DNA of 64,000 bases, taken from the NCBI RefSeq assembly GCF_019249215.1, contig NZ_JAESDI010000010.1, positions 62,001 to 126,000 of the forward strand, read 5' to 3'. This stretch comes from Alteromonas lipotrueae (GTDB taxonomy: Bacteria; Pseudomonadota; Gammaproteobacteria; Enterobacterales; Alteromonadaceae). A program made the position numbers and the translations under genes. Below, in pieces: positions 34,979 through 44,382 of this stretch. How positions within the stretch are numbered: position 1 is the first letter of the stretch; each line of letters opens with the position of its first letter. Below the pieces are notes generated by a model, which was not told where the DNA came from, made no database searches, and saw only the letters and a program-made list of their open reading frames with translations.

Positions 34979-35800
34979 TCAGGTTTGAGATGGGTGGTGA
35001 ATAAGACCAAGCATTAATGCTTGAATAATATTAAAGCTGCTATTAAGCGAACGAAATGAGTGGATCTCCGCTTCTTTAACTTTTATGCATACATCAGCAA
35101 GTTCTACCATAGGGCTCAATACACTATCGGTTAAGGCAATTATTTTTACGCCTTTTGATTTGGCTTGAGTGACCGTTTCGATTGTTTCAGGGGCATAAGG
35201 TGCGAAACTAATAGCAAATAACGCGTCGTCTTTTGTCATTAATCCACATTGGGCTCTGTCCATTTGCCCCACACTGTCGAGAAGGTGTGCTCGATAACCT
35301 AAATTTCCAAGTACATAGCTGAAGTAACTCGCAATGGGGAACGCACGTCTTACCCCTTGTACATGAATAATACTTGCCTTTTGTAGTTCTACTATGGCTA
35401 AGTTTAAGGCTTCAGGGTCAATCTTATCTAACGCACTTTTTTGTGCAGCCTCGTTTGCCGCTGTAATTTTTTTAAGCCAACTCAGCCCACACTGGTCATC
35501 ATGGGTTTCTGGCGCATCTAATACCGATTGCACTCGAGATTCATAGGTAGGAGTGGAAGAAATGAGCTTATGTTTGAAGACCTGCTGCATGTCGCTAAAA
35601 CCTTCGAAATCGAACGCATGGGCGAATCGTACTAGCGTAGAACCATGTACCCCCGCAGCTTCTGCGATACTGGCCGCAGTCCCAAAGGCAATACTATTAG
35701 GATTATCTAAGATAAACCGAGCAACTTGCTGAAGCCGATTGCTCAACGAAGCAAATTCCTGTTCGATTCGGTGTTCTAACGTTAACTGATCTTCTGCCAT
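34979..35800 (-). CDS. RpiR-family regulator of inositol catabolism (IolR-like)
   Basis: A 273-residue regulator with an N-terminal HTH_6 domain (ARFILDNPNSIAFGTAASIAEAAGVHGSTLVRFAHAFDFEGFSDMQ, about residues 25-70) and a C-terminal SIS sugar-phosphate-binding domain (about 125-250). RpiR-type IolR proteins repress iol genes in several Proteobacteria. It is divergent from iolC across a 148-bp region containing GGAA-N6-TTCC sites, so it likely controls both directions. The effector is probably a phosphorylated inositol intermediate. Confidence 0.85.
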   Translation of the reverse strand: MAEDQLTLEHRIEQEFASLSNRLQQVARFILDNPNSIAFGTAASIAEAAGVHGSTLVRFAHAFDFEGFSDMQQVFKHKLISSTPTYESRVQSVLDAPETHDDQCGLSWLKKITAANEAAQKSALDKIDPEALNLAIVELQKASIIHVQGVRRAFPIASYFSYVLGNLGYRAHLLDSVGQMDRAQCGLMTKDDALFAISFAPYAPETIETVTQAKSKGVKIIALTDSVLSPMVELADVCIKVKEAEIHSFRSLNSSFNIIQALMLGLIHHPSQT

Positions 35801-35855
35801 TGGTTTGATGGTGTCATCATAATTTCATACTAGGTGTTCTAAATTTAGCATGTAA

Positions 35856-35869
35856 GGAATAAATATTCC
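35856..35869. promoter_or_regulatory. Candidate IolR operator, site 1
   Basis: GGAATAAATATTCC fits GGAA-N6-TTCC, the pattern known for RpiR-type IolR regulators of rhizobia. It sits between the divergent RpiR and iolC genes, 79 bp before the iolC ATG. Confidence 0.65.
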
Positions 35870-35883
35870 AGTGTTGATAAATT

Positions 35884-35897
35884 GGAATATTTGTTCT
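35884..35897. promoter_or_regulatory. Candidate IolR operator, site 2
   Basis: GGAATATTTGTTCT matches GGAA-N6-TTCC with one mismatch and starts exactly 28 bp after site 1, so both sites could be contacted by one dimer of dimers. Confidence 0.5.
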
Positions 35898-35948
35898 ATT
35901 TTGTTTTTAGAAAGTTAATTATCCAATCAATTGAGAGTACCTGTATCA

Positions 35949-37859
35949 ATGCAAGATGCTAAAACATTAGATCTGATCTGCCTAGGTAGAGCGTCTGTGG
36001 ATCTGTACGGACAGCAAATCGGTAACCGCCTTCAAGATATCTCTACGTTTGCAAAATCTCTGGGTGGTTCTTCGTGCAATATTTGCTTTGGTGCAGCCCG
36101 CTTAGGATTGAAATCTTCTATGCTTACCCGTGTAGGCGATGAGCAGTTTGGGCAATTCATTCGTGAAGAATTAGACCGAGTTGGCGTAGACACAAGCCAC
36201 GTTGTTACCGATAAACAGCGTCTCACAGCGTTGGCCATTTTATCAATAAAAAGTAAGGAAGAATTTCCGTTACTATTTTATCGTGCTGATTGCGCCGATA
36301 TGGCAGTAGATATCAGTGATTTTGATGAGCAGTATATTGCATCAGCAAAGGCTTTATTGATTACCGGAACACATTTTTCAACTCCCCATGTTGATGCTGT
36401 TGCTCGTAAAGCAATTGAATATGCACGAAAAAACAATACTAAAGTTATTTTGGATGTTGACTACCGACCGGTACTTTGGGGGTTAACCCGCCCAGGTGAA
36501 GGCGACAATCGATTTGTCTCCAATAGCAGCGTTTCTGAGCATTTACAGTCTATTATTCCACTGTGCGATTTAATTGTTGGTACGGAAGAAGAAATACATA
36601 TTGCTGGTGGTGTGACAGATACATTAGCAGCACTTCAAAACGTGAGGCAACTTACTGACGCCACCATCGTGCTAAAGCGCGGTGAGAAAGGATGTTCTAT
36701 TTTCGATGACGCCATTCCCCCCCACATTGATGATGCTTTTTTTGCACCAGGGGTGAGGGTTGATGTCCTTAATGTGCTTGGTGCGGGCGACGCTTTCATG
36801 TCTGGTTTCTTGAGAGGATGGTTGCGTGAAGAAGGGTTTAAAAAAGCATGTGCCTACGGCAACGCCGCTGGCGCACTTGTGGTATCTCGCCATGGTTGTG
36901 CCCCCGCCATTCCTTCGGCTGACGAGCTTGACTATTACATTGCCAATCAACATTCCATTGAGCGCCCCGATATTCATCCAGAGCTTAACTATTTACATAG
37001 GGTTACCACGCGTCAAACTTCGCAGTGGCAAGACTTATGTATTTTAGCATTCGACCATCGTAAACAATTTGTCGAAATGGCAAATGAAGCGGGTGCCGAT
37101 TTGTCAAAAATAAAAACCCTAAAAGCGCTTATTTTACAGGCGTTAGAGCAGACTGGCGTACAAGGTAATAATCAAGTGGGGGTTTTGATAGACGATACCT
37201 TCGGTCAAGATGCATTGAACGCTGTTACCGGAAAACGCTGGTGGGTCGGGCGTCCAGTGGAAGTGCCGGGTTCCCGTCCTATCGAGCTAGAAGGCGGGCG
37301 TTCTATAGGCTCTCGCTTGGTCAGTTGGCCACAGGAGCATATCGTTAAATGTTTAGTGTTTATGCATCCAGATGACGACGCTGCCATGTGGGAAGCACAA
37401 TCTAAGCAGATTGAAGAGCTTTATGCCGCGTGTTGTCAAAGTGGTCATGAACTGCTACTAGAAATAATTCCGCCTAGTGATATTCCCGCTGACGATACGT
37501 CTGTCGTAAGGGCAATGGAAATGATTTACGACCTCAATGTAAGGCCCGATTGGTGGAAGCTGCCTCCCCCTTCGCCTGCCGCATGGAAGCGCATTAGTGA
37601 CCTGGTGAATAAGCGTTCGCCACATTGTAGAGGCATCATTCTTTTAGGTTTAGATGCGCCAATTGATGCACTTATAGAAGGGTTTTCTAATAGTGCTAAA
37701 TATCCGCTATGTAAAGGCTTTGCAGTAGGCCGCTCTATATTTTCCGCACCCAGCAAAGACTGGTTGGCGGGAAAAATCGATGACGAGGTGCTGATGAAGG
37801 TGGTAGCTGAAAACTATCTTACTTTAGTCTCAGCATGGAACACGCGTAAGGACATTTAG
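35949..37859 (+). CDS. iolC: 5-dehydro-2-deoxygluconokinase fused to a DUF2090 (aldolase-like) domain
   Basis: A bifunctional-looking protein of 636 residues. The N-terminal PfkB kinase domain (about 1-320) has DLICLGRASVDLYGQQIG, GGSSCNICFGAARLGL and the ATP/catalytic motif VLNVLGAGDAFMSGF. The C-terminal DUF2090 domain (about 335-630, CILAFDHRKQFVEM onward) resembles class I aldolases and is thought to cleave 2-deoxy-5-keto-gluconate-6-phosphate to DHAP and malonate semialdehyde. That would explain the lack of a separate iolJ. I choose the ATG at 35949 over a TTG at 35931. It touches iolD directly. Confidence 0.93.
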   Translation: MQDAKTLDLICLGRASVDLYGQQIGNRLQDISTFAKSLGGSSCNICFGAARLGLKSSMLTRVGDEQFGQFIREELDRVGVDTSHVVTDKQRLTALAILSIKSKEEFPLLFYRADCADMAVDISDFDEQYIASAKALLITGTHFSTPHVDAVARKAIEYARKNNTKVILDVDYRPVLWGLTRPGEGDNRFVSNSSVSEHLQSIIPLCDLIVGTEEEIHIAGGVTDTLAALQNVRQLTDATIVLKRGEKGCSIFDDAIPPHIDDAFFAPGVRVDVLNVLGAGDAFMSGFLRGWLREEGFKKACAYGNAAGALVVSRHGCAPAIPSADELDYYIANQHSIERPDIHPELNYLHRVTTRQTSQWQDLCILAFDHRKQFVEMANEAGADLSKIKTLKALILQALEQTGVQGNNQVGVLIDDTFGQDALNAVTGKRWWVGRPVEVPGSRPIELEGGRSIGSRLVSWPQEHIVKCLVFMHPDDDAAMWEAQSKQIEELYAACCQSGHELLLEIIPPSDIPADDTSVVRAMEMIYDLNVRPDWWKLPPPSPAAWKRISDLVNKRSPHCRGIILLGLDAPIDALIEGFSNSAKYPLCKGFAVGRSIFSAPSKDWLAGKIDDEVLMKVVAENYLTLVSAWNTRKDI

Positions 37860-39698
37860 ATGAAGACCATTAGATACACTGCTGCGCAAGCAATGTTGGC
37901 ATTTCTTACACAGCAGTACATTGTAATTGATCACGAAGAGTTCCCTATATTTGCCGGAGCCTTTGCTATTTTTGGTCATGGGAACGTGGCTGGCCTAGGT
38001 GAAGCACTACACGACAACAAAGCGACTTTTCCAACATACCGAGCGCATAACGAACAAGGCATGGCGCATGCCGCAATTGCGTATGCAAAAGCTAATAACC
38101 GTCGAAGAATGATGATGTGTACGTCATCAATTGGGCCCGGCGCAACCAATATGGTGACCGCCGCTGGGCTTGCTCACGCAAATCGTTTACCGGTGTTATT
38201 TGTGCCGGGCGACAACTTTGCGAACCGTAAACCTGATCCTGTTTTACAACAAATTGAGCACTTCAGTGACCCGAATATTTCAGTGAATGATTGTTTTAAA
38301 CCGGTAAGTCGCTATTTCGATCGTATTAATCGACCCGAACAGCTTATTAATAGTTTACCGGTGGCCATGCAAACACTGCTCGACCCGGTGAATTGTGGGC
38401 CCGTTACTTTGGCATTTCCGCAAGATGTTCAGGCAGAGGCATTCGATTACCCAGTCTCATTGTTCACTAAAAGAGTGCATAGAATTCGTCAGCCTTTGGC
38501 TGAGCTTTTTGAAGTTGAACAAGCCGTGTCTGCGATAAAGAAATCGCAAAAGCCGTTAATTATTGCCGGTGGTGGAGTGCTGTATTCTGGCGCAGCAGCA
38601 GCCCTATCAGAATTTGCTGAAACTCATCAGATTCCGGTTGCAGAAACCCAAGCGGGTAAAGGCTGCCTATCTTGGCAACATCCTTGTGCATTGGGTGGGG
38701 TAGGTGTGACAGGAAGTGAAGCTGCAAATAAAATTGCCGCTGAAGCAGATTTAATTATTGCGATAGGCACTCGGCTACAAGATTTCACCACGTCATCTCG
38801 AACCCTTTGGAACCGCGACAATACAGTCTTACTTCAATTAAACATAGGCGCTTTCGATGCCAATAAACACGATGCGGTGTCTTTGGTAGGTGATGCGACG
38901 CAAACGTTAACACAGCTGCATAGCGCGCTAGCGCAATGGTCGGCGCCAACAACATGGTTGGAAAAAGCCCAAGTACTCAATATAAAGTGGCAGCAGCATT
39001 ATGAAGATGTGACTTCAGACACCCAAGGTTTACCATCCGATGCGCAAGTATTAGGGGCGGTAAAGCGCGGTTCAAATGCTGGCGATACGATTGTGTGTGC
39101 AGCAGGTGGATTACCCGGCGAACTTCACAAACTATGGCGAGCAGAAGGACCCGGTAGTTATCACGTAGAGTATGGTTTTTCTTGCATGGGGTATGAAATA
39201 GCGGGCGGTTTAGGCGTTAAATTAGCCAAGCCAAACAATGACGTCATAGTGGTGGTTGGTGATGGCTCATACATGATGCTTAATGCCGAATTAGCAACAT
39301 CTGTGATGCTTAAGCAAAAGATTATCGTCATTTTGTTAGACAACCGAGGTTTTGGTTGTATCCACCGATTGCAGCAAGGAACGGGTAATGCACCGTTCAA
39401 CAATTTATTGGACGACTGTGAAGGTGCGCCTGAGTTGATGCAAATTGATTTCGCTCAACATGCTCGTTCAATGGGCGCGAATGCCGAACATGTTCACTCA
39501 TTAGGTGAATTAGAAGCAGCGTTAACCAAAGCTAAGAGTAATACCACCAGCACGTTAATCGCGATTAATACAGACCCACATATCAGCACCGACAATGGCA
39601 GTTGGTGGGATGTCGCAATACCCCAAACGTCTAAAAGAAAAGCTGTTGCTGATGCGCATGAAAACTATACACAGCAGCAAGTTAAACAACCGTACTAA
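37860..39698 (+). CDS. iolD: 3D-trihydroxycyclohexane-1,2-dione acylhydrolase
   Basis: Thiamine-diphosphate enzyme of myo-inositol degradation that opens the ring of 3D-(3,5/4)-trihydroxycyclohexane-1,2-dione to 5-deoxyglucuronate. The 612 residues have acetolactate-synthase-like layout: N-terminal PYR domain (YRAHNEQGMAHAAIAYAKA, containing the catalytic Glu), a central domain, and a C-terminal TPP domain with VVGDGSYMMLNAELATS and LLDNRGFGC. The start codon follows the iolC stop with no gap, with AAGGAC upstream. Confidence 0.94.
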   Translation: MKTIRYTAAQAMLAFLTQQYIVIDHEEFPIFAGAFAIFGHGNVAGLGEALHDNKATFPTYRAHNEQGMAHAAIAYAKANNRRRMMMCTSSIGPGATNMVTAAGLAHANRLPVLFVPGDNFANRKPDPVLQQIEHFSDPNISVNDCFKPVSRYFDRINRPEQLINSLPVAMQTLLDPVNCGPVTLAFPQDVQAEAFDYPVSLFTKRVHRIRQPLAELFEVEQAVSAIKKSQKPLIIAGGGVLYSGAAAALSEFAETHQIPVAETQAGKGCLSWQHPCALGGVGVTGSEAANKIAAEADLIIAIGTRLQDFTTSSRTLWNRDNTVLLQLNIGAFDANKHDAVSLVGDATQTLTQLHSALAQWSAPTTWLEKAQVLNIKWQQHYEDVTSDTQGLPSDAQVLGAVKRGSNAGDTIVCAAGGLPGELHKLWRAEGPGSYHVEYGFSCMGYEIAGGLGVKLAKPNNDVIVVVGDGSYMMLNAELATSVMLKQKIIVILLDNRGFGCIHRLQQGTGNAPFNNLLDDCEGAPELMQIDFAQHARSMGANAEHVHSLGELEAALTKAKSNTTSTLIAINTDPHISTDNGSWWDVAIPQTSKRKAVADAHENYTQQQVKQPY

Positions 39699-39730
39699 TT
39701 CTTCAGGATCTAGGTTTAAAAGGTAGAGAT

Positions 39731-41233
39731 ATGCAAACGTTAGGTAATTATATAAATGGTGAGCGGGTCGACAGCACAAGTGATCGCGATAATTCAGTTT
39801 ACGATCCGGCCACAGGTGAGGTAATCAGAAAAGTAAGCCTATCTACAGTTGAAGAAACCCAAGCGGCCATTACTGCCGCTAAGCAGGCGTTTGTGACATG
39901 GAGTGAAGTAACTCCGCTAAACAGAGCCCGAGTTATGTTCAAGTTTAAGGCGTTGTTAGAAACGCACAAAGATGAACTTGCTACCTTAATTACCAAAGAG
40001 CACGGCAAAGTGTTCTCTGATGCTCAAGGTGAGTTAACGCGGGGTATCGAGGTGGTGGAATTTGCCTGCGGCATTCCACATTTACTCAAAGGTGAGCAGT
40101 CGATGAATGTGGGGCGAGGCGTAGACAGTTTTAGTCTAATGCAGCCTGTAGGTGTTTGTGCCGGCATTTCCCCTTTTAATTTTCCTGCGATGGTACCACT
40201 TTGGATGTTTCCTGTAGCGATTGCCTGCGGAAATACATTTGTCATGAAGCCGTCAGAAAAAGACCCCAGTACTATATTAAGAATTGCCGAATTACTTACC
40301 GAGGCCGGTTTACCCGATGGCGTATTCAATGTCGTCAACGGTGACAAAACATCGGTCGACGTACTAATTACAGATGAAGATGTTGATGCTATTAGCTTTG
40401 TCGGCTCAACCCCCATTGCTGAATATGTTTACAATGTGGGAAATCAGCACGGTAAGCGAGTACAAGCATTAGGTGGCGCAAAAAATCACTTGGTTGTAAT
40501 GCCCGATGCCGATCTTGACTTGGTTAGCGGTGCACTGATGGGCGCGGCGTATGGTTCAGCCGGCGAGCGCTGTATGGCAATTTCAGTTGCTGTGTGTGTG
40601 GGTGACGAAGCCGCAGATGCATTAATTGCACAATTGCAGCAAGAAATAGCGCAAATGCGAGTAGGCCCAGGTTTAGGTGAAGGTGACGAACCTCATATGG
40701 GGCCGCTAATCAGCCGGGAACACGCCGCTAAGGTGCAAGAGTATATCTCAGATGGTGTGGAAGAAGGGGCCACACTAGTTGCTGATGGCCGAAACTATCG
40801 CGTGTCTGGATGTGAAAAAGGCTATTTTGTGGGGCCGACACTGTTTGATAACGTGACCCCTAAAATGCGTATTTATAATGAAGAAATATTTGGGCCAGTA
40901 CTCAGCGTTGTTCGAGTGAGTAGTTTTGAAGAAGCGCTAGCACTGGTTAACCGTCATGAATATGGTAATGGCACCTCTATTTTCACTGCAAATGGAGAAG
41001 CAGCCCACGCTTACTGTCACAAAGTGCAGGTGGGTATGGTAGGCGTTAATGTACCTATACCAGTGCCAATGGCGTTCCATAGCTTTGGTGGTTGGAAAAG
41101 ATCTATTTTTGGCCCACTAAATATGCACGGGCCAGATGGCGTTCGTTTTTACACTAAAATGAAAACGGTGACGGCACGTTGGCCCAAAGGTCAGCAAAAC
41201 ATCAATCACTTTACGATGCCTACTATGAAGTAA
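39731..41233 (+). CDS. iolA: CoA-acylating methylmalonate/malonate-semialdehyde dehydrogenase
   Basis: Converts malonate semialdehyde to acetyl-CoA, the last step of inositol catabolism, and can also serve valine catabolism (mmsA). The 500-residue aldehyde dehydrogenase has NAD-site SFVGSTPIAEYVY and the catalytic cysteine in SAGERCMAISVAV near residue 285. GVCAGISPFNFPAMVPLWMFPVAIACGN is typical of the CoA-dependent subgroup. Third gene of iolCDA, 32 bp after iolD, with AAAGGTAGAG upstream and a terminator after its stop. Confidence 0.92.
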   Translation: MQTLGNYINGERVDSTSDRDNSVYDPATGEVIRKVSLSTVEETQAAITAAKQAFVTWSEVTPLNRARVMFKFKALLETHKDELATLITKEHGKVFSDAQGELTRGIEVVEFACGIPHLLKGEQSMNVGRGVDSFSLMQPVGVCAGISPFNFPAMVPLWMFPVAIACGNTFVMKPSEKDPSTILRIAELLTEAGLPDGVFNVVNGDKTSVDVLITDEDVDAISFVGSTPIAEYVYNVGNQHGKRVQALGGAKNHLVVMPDADLDLVSGALMGAAYGSAGERCMAISVAVCVGDEAADALIAQLQQEIAQMRVGPGLGEGDEPHMGPLISREHAAKVQEYISDGVEEGATLVADGRNYRVSGCEKGYFVGPTLFDNVTPKMRIYNEEIFGPVLSVVRVSSFEEALALVNRHEYGNGTSIFTANGEAAHAYCHKVQVGMVGVNVPIPVPMAFHSFGGWKRSIFGPLNMHGPDGVRFYTKMKTVTARWPKGQQNINHFTMPTMK

Positions 41234-41255
41234 AACCCGGGCATTTATCATTTAT

Positions 41256-41291
41256 TAAAAGCCAGTCAGTTTCTCCTGACTGGTTTTTTTG
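41256..41291 (+). terminator. Terminator of the iolCDA operon
   Basis: CCAGTCAG-TTTCTC-CTGACTGG forms a perfect 8-bp stem preceded by AAAAG and followed by a run of seven T residues. It is a strong intrinsic terminator for iolA and possibly works for the convergent HAD gene. Confidence 0.9.
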
Positions 41292-41321
41292 CTTAACAGT
41301 GTGAATGATAGGAAGTGAATA

Positions 41322-41960
41322 CTAACTTACGTTAGCAATCATTTTAGGCAATTGTTTCATGTCGTTAAAGCTGGTCACGTGGGGTAATGAAAGCGTTTCA
41401 TTGTAGCGATTATAAAACAGGGTAGTAATCCCAGCGCGGCTACCCGCCTCTGCGCCCACTTTACTGTCTTCAATAACCACACATTGATTAGGCGATACCT
41501 TCATCATAGCGGCCACATCAAGGTATATCTGAGGATTGGGTTTGTAGTAGCCTATGTCGTAGGCACTAAAAATGTTGTCGTTAAAGTAACCGCGAAGTTG
41601 GCAAACATTTAGGGCATGCTCAATTTTCTGCCGTGGGCCATTAGATACTACGGCTTTTCGATGAGGGAGGTGGTCAAGTGCGTAAACGACACCTTCAATA
41701 GGTGTTAAGTGCTTATCGAACAAAGACGCAACACGCTTACGATAAGACGAGATAAAATCGTCAGGCAATTCTACAGAATACTGCCGTGAAATAGATGCCA
41801 TTATTTCAGACAGTTTCATACCGCGATAGTGTTTTACCAAGTCATCTGCATCTAGTGTTACGTCGAGTTCAAGAAACGCGTGGGCAATACCTAAATTACA
41901 AAGATACTCACTGTCTACCAACGTACCGTCATTATCGAATAACAGGCAAGATTTCGACAT
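41322..41960 (-). CDS. HAD-superfamily phosphatase/phosphomutase (beta-PGM/GPH-like)
   Basis: A 212-residue HAD hydrolase. Motif I LLFDNDGTLVDSEY (DxDGT) is at residues 7-19, motif II VVSNGPRQKIEHAL is mid-protein, and motif III/IV VVIEDSKVGAEAGSRAGI lies near residues 157-174. A helical cap lies between, as in sugar-phosphate phosphatases and beta-phosphoglucomutases. Its start codon directly abuts the end of the upstream GH92 gene, so the two are coupled. Substrate unknown; a phosphorylated sugar or polyol of the locus is plausible. Confidence 0.87.
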   Translation of the reverse strand: MSKSCLLFDNDGTLVDSEYLCNLGIAHAFLELDVTLDADDLVKHYRGMKLSEIMASISRQYSVELPDDFISSYRKRVASLFDKHLTPIEGVVYALDHLPHRKAVVSNGPRQKIEHALNVCQLRGYFNDNIFSAYDIGYYKPNPQIYLDVAAMMKVSPNQCVVIEDSKVGAEAGSRAGITTLFYNRYNETLSLPHVTSFNDMKQLPKMIANVS

Positions 41961-44303
41961 TTAGTGAAGCTGCTTATTGGGTCGGTCAGACATATCTAGA
42001 ACAAGTGTTCCACCGTTAACTATTTCACTATGGAGCAGATAGGTGCGAGTCAATGGCTTGCCGTTCAGTGTTATGACGCTGACATATACATTGTCTGCAC
42101 TGTTGTTACGTGTTCGAATAGTAAAGGTTTTTCCGGTGTAATAGTGGTCATCCAACGTTATGGTAATAGTGTCAAAAAGAGGGCTACCAATATAATAAAT
42201 AGGATCCTTTTCTACCCCCCCGGTAAGCTGGAAAAGTCCAATTTTCATCAGTACGGCCAAACTTCCCATTAGTCCTTGGTCTTCGTCACCACTGTAACCA
42301 CGCTGTGGTGACAAATCAGAGTAGACTTTATTGACGACTTTTCGCGACCAATATTGGGTCTTCCAAGGTGCGCCAGCAGCGCTAAAAATGAATGCGGTTT
42401 GCATACTTGGTTGATTACCATAGTTAATAGGAATTCTTCTATACTCGTCTTTCGCTTCATCTGCATGTGCGTTACCTGCAGTAAATCCTTGCTTTTCAGC
42501 CTCGTTAAAGGCGTTGTCGAGCCTTTCAATCAGCGTTGTTTTTCCGCCCATTAAGGACGCGAGGCCATCAATGTCATGCGCCACATTCCACGTACCTTGT
42601 GCTGGGTTAGATTCAACGAATCCATTTTCATATTGAAATGGATCGAAAGGGGTTTGCCACGAACCATCTGGATTTCTTGGTCTCATATAACCGCTACTTG
42701 CATCGAATACGTGACGGTAATTTTTTGAGCGCTTAGCGTACATTTCATAGTCGTCGTTATAGCCTAGTGCACCGGCTAATTGTGCTAGAGCATGATCCTG
42801 AAAAGCGTATTCCAGCGTCATTCCTGGGCCACGTTTGTGATTACCATACATACTTTCGCCTGTAGGAAGTGGGAATGGAACATAGCCATCATTCTCATAA
42901 AAGCGCATGCCGCCGCCAGTATTGGTGTAATGCTCGTAACCCGCTTTTGCCATCATGCCAGCAGTGCTGTGGTTCTTCTTGAGTCCTTCATAGGCAAGTT
43001 CAACATCAAAGTCTTGAATGCCTTTCATATAATTTGACACGATAAAAGGGGTGGAAGACGCGCCTGTCATCACATAGGTGTAATTTCCGCCTGATGGACC
43101 ACGTGCAATCATACCGCCGTCTTTGTAATAGTTGAGTAAGCTATTTGTCATTTCTGAAGCAATTTTTGGATAGGCAAGTGGCCACAACGTTGATATTGTC
43201 CATTGAGCTCCCCAGAAAGAGTCTGAATTGTAGTGATTAAACAAGGGCTCTCCACTGTCTAAAAGCGGTATCTGTTTCACTCTGGGGGTACTAGAAGTTT
43301 GATCCATATACTGACCATTGGCATCAGAAATGATGCGTCGCCCCTGTAATGCGTGCCAAAGATCAGTGTAGAATCTGCGCTGCTGCTGGCGGGTTCCACC
43401 AGACACCGAAATTTTACTCAGCTGTTGATTCCAAATTGCAAAAGCGTCTTCTTTCACTTTATCGAATTCCCAGTGTGGGAGTTCAATATCAATGTTCGAT
43501 TTTGCATTTTCTTCTGACACGTAGGATATCCCTACTTTCATTAGCAGCGGTTGTTTTGACGGTGATATATTGACCAGTAGGCCTGCGTCTATGCCATTAA
43601 TAAAATCTACTTTTTCAAAATGGTGCTCGCCGCGCCAACTATCCATATCCTCAATAGGACGGCTGAATTCAACGTGAAAAAAGACTTTGGTTGGACGGGA
43701 TCGACGGTAAGTGGGTAAATTCGTTATATAGCCATTAATAGACGTCTGTGAAACCTTATGCGCTTCAGCATGGCCAAGATGACTAGGGCCCAGTTGCCCA
43801 CCTAAATTAAACAAAACCTGCTGGTTTTCGCTGTTAGCGAATTGATAACTGTGAAATCCCACCCGTGTTGTGGCCGTTAATTTTACATCGATGTTATAGC
43901 GGGATAACTGTAGCTGATGAAACCCAGGTTTTACAATTTCATCATTGTGATTAAACGCAGAATAGTAGTCCGATTTTAATTGTGTAATGGGGAGCTTGGT
44001 TGATACGGGCATAACTGACAAGCCTGCAAGCTGCCACGCGTGAACATGGCTAAAACCTTTTACTTCGCTGGAATTGTAGCGATAACCGCTTCCCCATGCG
44101 CCGCCCGTTTCTGTATCAGGGTTTAAGTTAACCATACCAAAAGGTAACGATGCAGAGTCAAAGAAAAACCAGCGACTGTTTGCCGTATCGGCAAAAGGAT
44201 AAACCAAATCGACGGGTTGCTGGTTGGCGAAAGACGGTGTTTGCCAACATAACGACAATGTAACGGCCAATAAAGCCACCATACATTTAAAATCTTTTTT
44301 CAT
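41961..44303 (-). CDS. Secreted divergent GH92-family glycosidase (second copy)
   Basis: A 780-residue exported protein; signal MKKDFKCMVALLAVTLSLCWQTPSFA. GH92-type regions are visible (DLVYPFADTANSRWFFFDSASLPFGMVNLNPDTE, FWGAQWTISTLWPLAYPKIASEMTNSLLNYYKDGG, GDEDQGLMGSLAVLMKIGLFQL). They are clearly divergent from the first GH92: the GNDDSG motif reads GDEDQG. Activity may be on a differently linked or decorated mannoside. I choose the ATG at 44303, since an upstream start at 44351 lacks a signal-peptide layout. Coupled to the HAD gene downstream, with a perfect GntR-type palindrome 66 bp before it. Confidence 0.82.
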   Translation of the reverse strand: MKKDFKCMVALLAVTLSLCWQTPSFANQQPVDLVYPFADTANSRWFFFDSASLPFGMVNLNPDTETGGAWGSGYRYNSSEVKGFSHVHAWQLAGLSVMPVSTKLPITQLKSDYYSAFNHNDEIVKPGFHQLQLSRYNIDVKLTATTRVGFHSYQFANSENQQVLFNLGGQLGPSHLGHAEAHKVSQTSINGYITNLPTYRRSRPTKVFFHVEFSRPIEDMDSWRGEHHFEKVDFINGIDAGLLVNISPSKQPLLMKVGISYVSEENAKSNIDIELPHWEFDKVKEDAFAIWNQQLSKISVSGGTRQQQRRFYTDLWHALQGRRIISDANGQYMDQTSSTPRVKQIPLLDSGEPLFNHYNSDSFWGAQWTISTLWPLAYPKIASEMTNSLLNYYKDGGMIARGPSGGNYTYVMTGASSTPFIVSNYMKGIQDFDVELAYEGLKKNHSTAGMMAKAGYEHYTNTGGGMRFYENDGYVPFPLPTGESMYGNHKRGPGMTLEYAFQDHALAQLAGALGYNDDYEMYAKRSKNYRHVFDASSGYMRPRNPDGSWQTPFDPFQYENGFVESNPAQGTWNVAHDIDGLASLMGGKTTLIERLDNAFNEAEKQGFTAGNAHADEAKDEYRRIPINYGNQPSMQTAFIFSAAGAPWKTQYWSRKVVNKVYSDLSPQRGYSGDEDQGLMGSLAVLMKIGLFQLTGGVEKDPIYYIGSPLFDTITITLDDHYYTGKTFTIRTRNNSADNVYVSVITLNGKPLTRTYLLHSEIVNGGTLVLDMSDRPNKQLH

Positions 44304-44368
44304 GACAATGCTCTGCGTTATCGAAATCTGGACGCACAGAAATATCAACATTGCAGACCAATGTCAAA

Positions 44369-44381
44369 TTGGACTGTCCAA
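44369..44381. promoter_or_regulatory. Candidate GntR/FadR-type operator upstream of the second GH92
   Basis: TTGGACTGTCCAA is a perfect 13-bp palindrome. It overlaps another inverted pair, CCAAT-N5-ATTGG at 44358-44372. It lies between the gntR stop and the GH92 start and resembles known FadR-subfamily operators of the uronate regulators ExuR/UxuR, whose halves are TTGGT/ACCAA. Confidence 0.6.
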
Positions 44382-44382
44382 A

